Source of the DNA: Bettongia penicillata ogilbyi
Lineage: Eukaryota > Chordata > Mammalia > Diprotodontia > Potoroidae
Direction: 5' to 3'
Assembly: GCA_023548195.1 (NCBI GenBank)
Contig: JAJHZJ010000008.1
Coordinates: forward strand, 1,205,999 to 1,269,998
Length of the DNA: 64,000 bases
The translations under genes and the position numbers were made by a program. The notes under the pieces are model-generated. The model made no database searches, was not told the DNA's origin, and worked only from the letters and a program-made list of their open reading frames with translations. Of this stretch, positions 56,819 through 64,000 are shown piece by piece. Positions within the stretch are counted from its first letter, which is position 1. Each line of letters begins with the position of its first letter.

Positions 56819-56941
56819 TTAAGGAGGTTTTATTTTGAGGCAATTGGGATTAAGTGATAGTAAGTATTTAATGCTAAATCTGAACTCAGGTCCTCCTGAT
56901 TCCAGGATTAGTGCTCTATCTACTGTGCCATATAGCTGCCC
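56819..56941 (-). mobile_element. MAR1-type SINE, truncated
   Basis: 'gaggcaattgggattaagtg', 'ctgaactcaggtcctcctga', 'ctatctactgtgccatatag'. Flanked by a 17-bp duplication CCTTTGTTTYAAAYATT at 56802-56818 and 56942-56958 with two mismatches. Confidence 0.8.
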
Positions 56942-56959
56942 CCTTTGTTTCAAATATTG

Positions 56960-59275
56960 TGAAAAGTTTCTACTAATATTGTGTATTTTAAAAGATTTTC
57001 TCCTACACTAAACTACTAAACCCAAACAGAAGTTTCTTACTATAGGAAAATGGTGCTTGTAGTAGGAGTTACAATAATTACCAAGTAGGTAGTTGACTTT
57101 CATACTATCTTAATCTGCTATCTGTACGCTTATAGAGAAAAACAACTTATTTCTTCCTCAGTTGTCTCTTTAATTTGACTGACCATCAAATTTGATTAGC
57201 TCTTGTTCTCAGAGTTAATCGGTCCACTCTCAGTTAAATATAATCACTAGCTTCTTCTCTAACCAATGCATTTACTTTTGCCAAGCTGTGAATGTTTCAG
57301 TTCTGCGAGGATAAACCTTGACAATACTTCCTTCTGAGTATATAAGAATTTATCCTTAATAGATACCTTTATTTCTTTATATTCATGCACTTAAGATGAA
57401 AAAAAATCTTTCTCTCCATCCACTGGCCATAGTTTAAGGAATATCTCTGTCTTTTACTAGCATCTGGTCTTCTTCCTTGTCAGAGACCATTTGTCTTGTT
57501 TGTCATAAGTTTATAAGGTCTCTAAACCATCATAATCTCTTCTACTAAGCCTGTCTCTTCAATCATCCTACCAGCGTTATTTCCCCTTTTACATTAAAGC
57601 TGTTGTTGTGTTTAAAATCTTGTCAACTTTTTCACCTGGTCAGTATTATTTAGAAATGACGTTGTCCATCTTCAAAAACCTAGTTCAATGACTTTGTCAG
57701 ACCCCTATAGGCAAGTAAATTGGTTAGGCTTATAGAAGGTGGCTGTCCAATGAGCCAAGGTTAATATATAGAGTAAACAGGAACAGGTATAACTAGATAA
57801 ATCAATCCTACAGCTCCCACAAATTTCTTATTTTCCAGTAGGAGATCTAAGTTTGAGTTGGCTCAAAGTGCTTTATTCCAAATCATTGCCTCCATTTCTG
57901 AAAACACCCATTTCTAATAGAATCCTTTGCCTGCTAATTCGGTTTGCAATTCTTGATTCCTCCCGATACACACCACACTGATGAAAATCACCATAGCAAT
58001 TCATTGGGAAGGTTCTGAATCCTTTATCTGATAATCTTATTCATCTGGGATCACTTTTATTGGGGCACTTTATCACAAAATATACTACAAATATAGAGTA
58101 TGAGATTTTTGATGCTTGAGTACTCACAAATTCAACTCTCAAACTAAAAACTTAATACTTTATAATAAGCCCATATAGAGAATAGAGTGTGTCAGCTTTA
58201 ACATCGATCCTCCCACTTTCCCTCAGAACAAAGACCCAATGAAAATGTTCCCACATGATGTGCCAGTATGTTTGTCCACTCTATTTACAGTCATGCACAT
58301 TACCCTGGATTAACATCAAATAGTCTGACATTTTGACATTATAAGTCTGATTTTGGAAAAACAAATCTGTTGCTGGATAAAAAGAATGGAAAAGGAAGTT
58401 AAGTCATGAAAAAATGAAGGTCAATAAATTTAGTACCAGCTATTTTGTTTCCAAAATAGAAAAAAAATCAGATCTGATTAATCATGGCGTATCATGTAAC
58501 CAGGAAAGGGGGAAGACCTGGGGGAAAAGCACCTTAAAATAGCTCAGTGGCAATTTAATAACTAGAGGGGTTTTATTCCATCTGCTAGAAAGTGGATGAA
58601 ACCTTTTCTAGCTTCCATTCACACCACAGAGATATAGAGTTTATCACTGAAACCCAATACCTGATGTGGAAGCATGCTATTATAATTCATCTACAGAACC
58701 GCTTCTTGGCTTAATAAGTGTTATGCTGGGATTTTTTTTCTAAGCAAAATAAGGATTCTCAAGTTTTTAAGTGTGAAAAAAATGGACACAAAGGACAGGA
58801 AAGGACTGAAATCCTTGTGTACAATAGCTTTGAGACACCTGAAGGTAATCAGATCCGCACCTGGTTCCCAGGGAACAAGAGGTCAGGTGTGTTTAACATA
58901 AAGAAACACACTAAAAAGAAAGAGGTCGGTTGAAATCCTGTCTCATCAGCCACTGTCAAAGCATAAAGGAGGAAAAAAATGATCTCTCCGGCAAAAGAGA
59001 AAGCAGAAACAACCTGTGCTGTTTTAATCCATATCTATTGGACTCCCCTCCCAGTTCCCCGTTTTTCAGGACCTGGCATACAGTATGGTCTACAGATGGA
59101 GTGTCAGTAGCAGCAGCCCATATGTCTCATTATTGACTTGGCTATTTGTCTAGTTAGTAGCCAGGTATTTTTGGATAATACATTTGTTTCACAAAAACTG
59201 AGCTGTCCTGGGGCATAAAAAATTTGTAGAAGTATTTAAGGAAATAATACTAACTTGGAGCCTGAGATTTTGGGG
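56960..59275. other. Unassigned DNA
   Basis: Over 2 kb with no confident repeat or gene. Parts (58200-59150) look unique and of balanced composition. The 68-71-codon frames at 58718-59136 lack motifs. Confidence 0.35.
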
Positions 59276-59277
59276 AT

Positions 59278-59341
59278 TTTTGTTTTTTGTTTTGTTTTTT
59301 TTTTTTTTTTTTTTGGTTTTTGCTTGTGTTTTTTTTTTTTT
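59278..59341. repeat. Poly-T/G-rich tract
   Basis: T runs broken by single G's and one C; could be the complement of an old poly-A tail of a minus-strand retroposon. Confidence 0.85.
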
Positions 59342-59394
59342 AACAGTCATTATTTTCTTGTTGATGTTAGAGCTCGTAAAATACTGGAGAGAGA

Positions 59395-59575
59395 ATTTAA
59401 AATATAAGGCTGGATGCAGATTTTGACTCTACCCCTTGTTTTCTGGATGATCTGGGCAAGTGATACTACTTTTCTTGGTCTGAGTTTTCTCATTTATAAA
59501 AAGTGACAGATTGAGCTAGATAATCTCAAAGTTCTTCTTTAGCTTAAATTCCTACTATATCTGAGGAACCATAAA
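59395..59575 (+). mobile_element. MIR-type SINE
   Basis: 'tgatctgggcaagtgatact', 'tgagttttctcatttataaa', 'gagctagataatctcaaagt'. An L2-type tail ('agatacatagtagataccca') follows at 59690-59780. Confidence 0.65.
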
Positions 59576-59784
59576 AAGGTTATATTCATTATGTTCACAA
59601 AACAGTATCAGTCATAGTTTCTACAATTCTTTATTCTATGAATAATTTAGACTCTGATTATTTATTTTTTGAAAAGCACAGGGTAATAGAAGATGCTAAA
59701 GGACTTTCCCTATTCTGATATCTGAACACAATGCTAGATACATAGTAGATACCCATTAGACATTTGTTAAAGGGTTGATCAAAG

Positions 59785-60875
59785 GGGTATGCCATAATAT
59801 TTTCATTAATTGCTAAGTCTAGGAAAAAAATGCCACCTTGGTTTGCCAAAGTTCCTGATTTACCTTTTAATCGAATAAAACTGCCATGGTCAAAAACAGA
59901 TTCTGGTAAAATGGATCAACCTACTTCTTCAGGAGCTCTTTCCTCAGTTCACACAGTGCTATTGGTTGACATCTCAAATTTTAGAAATGCAGTTTCTTTG
60001 CCAACCATAAATCTACAGGCTAGCAAGCAGACAGCAACCCGCAGTGTCAACATACTTTGAAAGAGGACTCATAAAATACAAAGTTGAAGTTGTCTCTAGT
60101 GGCATTAGCAAAGCAGAATAGACATAGATGGAAAAATGAACTCTTTCCCCATTGTTTTATACAGGGAAGGTAGGGAAACAAAAATGCATAAAGCTTTCAG
60201 GAGCCCATAAGAAAAGGTAAGTCCATTCAAGTCAAATTTGATTGGAGACCTAAGGAGTTGGAAATGACTCTAGCAAAACAATGGAGGGAACTGGAAGGGA
60301 AAGTTGTTAAAATCATGTGAATTATGGAGGCAGATAGAAATATAAATGTAAGACTGACCATGAATCTCTTAACTAACTAAACAGAGGCAAAATCAATTCT
60401 CTTCCCTCAAATCCAACCACAATTTCTCGTGGTTGTTCAAGAGTCAAAATGCTTCAAAGTTTATTTGATAAAAATGCTAGGTAACTAGCCTAAAACATAA
60501 CATTTGCCAACTCTCCATGCTGACTCCCTCATATAGTAGCAATGTCCTGGACTGGGCTCAACTCTTGTCAACCCTAGTCAGTAGATCCAGGGACAAGTTC
60601 TAATGTGTCAAAGTACATCTTTTGACTCAAAGAAATACTTTGAAAATGCCCCATTGCAATGAATATAAAGTATTGTTAAAAATAACTTATTTCTCATCTC
60701 CACTTCTAAGATAAAGATGCTTTTGTGGATCTCTTGGGCTGTACTGGGTAAAGAACAGTTCCCTACCTGAAGTTTATGACCATTAATGGTCATAATTACC
60801 ATATGTGAAGTTTTTAAAGAGTGATTTCACAAGGCTATTTTTTTCTTTTCCTGAAATCTTCAGAGAGATAGGTTC
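59785..60875. other. Unassigned DNA
   Basis: A 76-codon plus frame at 59830-60060 (begins MPPWFAKVPDLPFN) has no recognised motif. RTE-like scrap near 60240-60300. Nothing else. Confidence 0.35.
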
Positions 60876-60879
60876 GGAG

Positions 60880-61000
60880 CACAGCTCCTGGAGGCTTCTG
60901 GGTCATCTAAATTCTCTCCAGTCTACTCCAGTAAAATGAGGGATTTGTAAGAGATAATCTCTAAGTCCCCTTCTACCTTCAACATTCTATGATGATATGA
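60880..61000 (+). mobile_element. MIR-type SINE 3' scrap
   Basis: 'cagtaaaatgagggatttgt', 'ctctaagtccccttctacct'. Confidence 0.5.
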
Positions 61001-61004
61001 ATCA

Positions 61005-61815
61005 TCTGCCTGCAACTTCCAGCTTAATCATAGTGCCAGATGCTTGGGGGGTGACATTTCCCAGGTGCTAGTTAACCAAAACATTACTTTATTTATGTTT
61101 TCACATGTTACTTACATTATACAGGCATATGTGTGAGAGAGAATTTTGTTTAATAATTTTAATAGGGTGTTTTTTAACATAAAAAAGGATATTCCTCGGT
61201 TACATTGAGTTTCCTCAGACTAGAAAGTCTCCTATGTCTGTCTTCAAATTTGTACTAGTGTAGTTAAATTCTAGAAGAAAGGATACTTTGGTTCTTATGA
61301 AGTAACCCCACACTTAGCTCACTGTTCAGTTCTTTGGATGAATTTGACACGTTTTCAGATGTACTGCTTTATGTCATTTAAAAAATCTCTTTTGTACTCC
61401 TATGCTGTGCTTTGGTTCCCTGTAAAATCAAATTAAAGGATGCTCCCATTTCTTGGGTACAGTAGGATTTTGGGGAATACTTTGACTTCCATCAGGACTT
61501 AAACTTTCTTTTTCTCCATCCTAGAAGCAAGTATCCTAGGTGAACTAAGTAATACACATTCAGCGAATCAATTAAAACATATTTATAGTACCAGCATAAG
61601 GACCCTTTGCTAGATCTTAAAGTTGTAAAACAGGTGATATGGCCTCTTTGGAGCAAGTCCCTCACTATTCAAACATGTTATCTCTGAAACTGTTTCCTCT
61701 GTCTAAAATTGAGTGTCTTTTAATCCAACTGATGTACTCCAAGGCATCAAAATTAATATGCAATTCTGTGTATTCTTCCTTTGTAATGGCTACCATATAA
61801 ACCCTTCCTTTTCAT
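61005..61815. other. Unassigned DNA
   Basis: No gene or confident repeat. Confidence 0.4.
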
Positions 61816-61819
61816 TCAC

Positions 61820-62160
61820 AGATCTACAGAATCACAGAATTTAAATGGTGAAATGACCTCAAAGGCTATCTTGTTAAATGCATAATAATTAATGATTGAT
61901 AGCAAAACTTTATATAACATTTACTATGTGCCAGGCACTGTGCTATATGCATTACAGTTATTATCTCATAACAATCCTGAAAGGTAGGTGTTATTCTGAT
62001 CCCCATTTTACAGCTGAGTAAATTGAGGCAAATAGAGATTGAGCAACTTTCCCAAGGTCATACGGCTGGTAAATCTCTGAATATGGATTTGAACTCAGGT
62101 CTTTCCGACTTGAGAACTGAAGATCTATCGGCTATGCTATCTCTCTGTCCTGTACCTGAA
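61820..62160 (-). mobile_element. MIR-type SINEs, antisense
   Basis: 61820-61880 is a scrap ('aatcacagaatttaaatgg'). 61890-62160 is a well-ordered copy: 'ctatgtgccaggcactgtgc', 'cccattttacagctgagtaa', 'cccaaggtcatacggctggt', 'ggatttgaactcaggtcttt'. Confidence 0.85.
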
Positions 62161-62164
62161 CAAA

Positions 62165-62400
62165 TATTTTCCCTTCACCCAACCTGACAAGTGGTGCCCC
62201 AGCCTTGGTTTGAAGACCTCAGGTGAAGAGGACCTCACCTACTTCCTTAGGCTGCACATTCCATTATTTTTTTGGGTGGAGGGGTAGTTCTAATTACTAG
62301 GAAGTTTTCTCTGTATCAAATCTCAATGTTTCTTCTTGTGATCTGTCACCACCTCCTTTATCTAGCCTTTCTAAGTAATGACTAGATTGAATCCATAATT
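62165..62400 (+). mobile_element. CR1/L3-like LINE scrap
   Basis: 'ttggtttgaagacctcaggt', 'gaggacctcacctacttcct', 'gctgcacattccattattt' and 'ctaggaagttttctctgtat' follow the order of a widespread amniote CR1/L3-type 3' region. Confidence 0.4.
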
Positions 62401-62469
62401 TTAGAATTGTTCTCCTTGCTTTTAAGTCTCTTTTATCTCCAATTTATTCTGTAGTTTTAGGCCAGATTA

Positions 62470-62840
62470 ATCCAGGATCATATCAATCACTTGCTAAAAG
62501 ACTCTTCAGTGACTTTAAAATAGCCCTCACACTTATTATTCAAAGCCCTGGATAATATGACTCTAACCTCATTCCCCACACTTCCCTTACATGCACCCTC
62601 TGCTCCATCCAAACAGGTTTTTCATTTGCCCCAACAACTCTAGTGCCTACTGCATGTCACACTCTTTATTGTCAACCCCTGAAAAATGCCAGGTATCCCC
62701 ACTTTTAGAAATTTGTTTGTGCTTAGTCTCATTTGAAATACCCCCCACTTTATTTGTTTTCCTAAGTCTTGTCCATTCTTTGAGGTCCAGCTTAAGACCT
62801 GACTCTTCATTGAACACTGTATCCCATTGTGTATTGTAGC
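62470..62840 (+). mobile_element. L2 LINE 3' portion
   Basis: 'caaagccctggataatatga', 'accctctgctccatccaaac', 'ttctttgaggtccagcttaa' in L2 order. The 82-codon plus and 88-codon minus frames here are by-products. A SINE tail follows at 62880-62955. Confidence 0.75.
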
Positions 62841-63124
62841 ACACTCTTTTACCCTAGACTTCGGAGAAAAAGCGCCAACATTTTGGAAAATAAGAAGGTT
62901 GGACAAGATAACCCCTCAGCTAACATCTGGTGTCTGGTTCCGTGATCCTATGAATTGTTAATTGCCTTTGAATATTCCCCCATGATTCTCCTTATGGCTC
63001 TGGATTTCAGTACCATGACTTAGCTACCTTCTTATCTAGAAATTACCTGGTACCTTCTCACTCTGGAGCAATCCACCACTCCTCTGTCTGCTGCCTTTTC
63101 CCATTACTGAAGTGAAAAGAAATG

Positions 63125-64000
63125 TATTTTGATTTATTTTGTTAAATATTTCCCAATTACATATAAAAATTATTTTTTAAAATTGTAAGTTCCAAATTCT
63201 CTTCTTCTCTAGTGTTCTTCCCACCTCCTTGAAAAGACAAGCAATTTGATATTGATATATATGTGAAGTGATGCATATTTCAATATTAGCCATGTTGCAA
63301 AAGAAAACACACAACCCCCCCCCAAAAATAAGTTTTTTTTTTTTAAAAAAAGGGTGCTTCAATCTGCACTCAGTTCATCAATTCCCCCTCTGGTGACAAC
63401 ATTTTTATCATGTGTCCTGTGGAATTGCCTTAGATCATTATCTTGATCAGATTAGCTGACTTTCAGTTAATGATCTTTACCATATTGCTATCATGATGTT
63501 CTCCCAGTTCTTCCTACATCACTTTACATGAGTTTAATAAGTCTTCCTAATTGTTATCTTACTCATGATTTTTTATAGCACAATACTATTCCATCACAAT
63601 CATATGCTACAACTTATTAATCATTTACCAGTTGATGAGCATACCCTCAATTTCCAGTTCTTTGCCAGCTCAAAAACAGCTATCATAAATATTTTTGTCC
63701 AAAAATGTCCTTATCATGTTTCTTTGATCTTTTTTTGGTTACTCACTTAGTGAAGGTATGGCTGGGTCAAAGGGTATGCAGTTTTATTTCCCTTTGGGCG
63801 TAGTTCCAAATTGTTCTCCAAAATGGTTGAACTAGTTCACCACCTCACCAGCAGTGCACTAGTGTATTGATTTTTCCACATTCCTTCTAACATTTCTCAT
63901 TTTCTTTTTTTGCCATGTTGGCCAATCTGACACATGTGAGGTGACCTTTCAGAATTGTTTTGATTTGCATTTCTCTAATCAGTAGTGATTTAGAGCATTT
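63125..64000 (-). mobile_element. L1 LINE 3' end, running off the window
   Basis: Minus-strand 3' UTR (63125-63500, sharing 'gttgcaaaagaaaac' with the L1 at 10.9 kb), then the ORF2 C-terminal region: antisense landmarks 'tatggctgggtcaaagggta', 'ttctccaaaatggttgaact' and 'gatttgcatttctctaatca' match 37200-37550. The element continues past 64000. Confidence 0.88.

Noticed and set aside
59830..60060. 76-codon frame beginning MPPWFAKVPDLPFN as a possible small protein
   Set aside because: No motif, no upstream promoter or splice evidence, and its length is normal for chance in 64 kb.

Overview
This is non-coding mammalian DNA, almost certainly from a marsupial (metatherian). The evidence is the repeat content: tRNA/CORE-type SINEs of the marsupial MAR1/MON kind (30400-30710, 53487-53633, 56819-56941), marsupial-type L1 LINEs, an RTE/BovB-like LINE tail at the left edge, and abundant old L2 and MIR-type relics. 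The sequence is AT-rich and dense in (TA)n, (TG)n and (GATA)n microsatellites. I see no host protein-coding exon, tRNA, rRNA, CRISPR array, operon or bacterial feature. All open frames of 60-190 codons are chance frames or remains of LINE proteins. Family names come from recognition of consensus-like phrases, not from a database search.

Layout. 0-10.9 kb: an RTE 3' end, scattered SINE and L2 pieces, copies of a mammal-type repeat I cannot name (called 'family X' here), a candidate conserved block at 3.95-4.78 kb and a (CT)24(GT)18 microsatellite at 7.9 kb. 10.9-15.8 kb: one long minus-strand L1, 5'-truncated inside ORF1. 16.8-17.6 kb: a unique block that looks constrained. 18-28 kb: L2 and SINE pieces plus three solo-LTR-like insertions (19322-19878, 21411-22023, 26932-27299). 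Two have clean target duplications; the third duplication is ambiguous. 28-36 kb: clustered SINEs, microsatellites and a unique block at 34.98-35.48 kb.

36.6-42.3 kb is the most informative part. A 5'-inverted (twin-primed) L1 with a 15-bp target duplication lies 18 bp from an ORF1-only, HAL1-like L1 relative with a 16-bp target duplication, a 5' UTR and a YY1-type start. An L2 reverse-transcriptase fragment follows. 42.3-46.6 kb: L2, SINE and family X pieces, including a spaced direct repeat. 46.6-51.5 kb: a repeat-poor interval with several sequence blocks that look like conserved non-coding elements. 51.5-63.1 kb: microsatellites, nested SINEs with target duplications, a cluster of short perfect inverted repeats at 54.49-54.60 kb and long unassigned stretches. 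From 63.1 kb: another minus-strand L1 3' end that runs off the window.

Nothing here acts as a multi-gene system. The window reads as a gene desert or a large intron whose history is layered retrotransposition, with a few islands that may be distal regulatory DNA.
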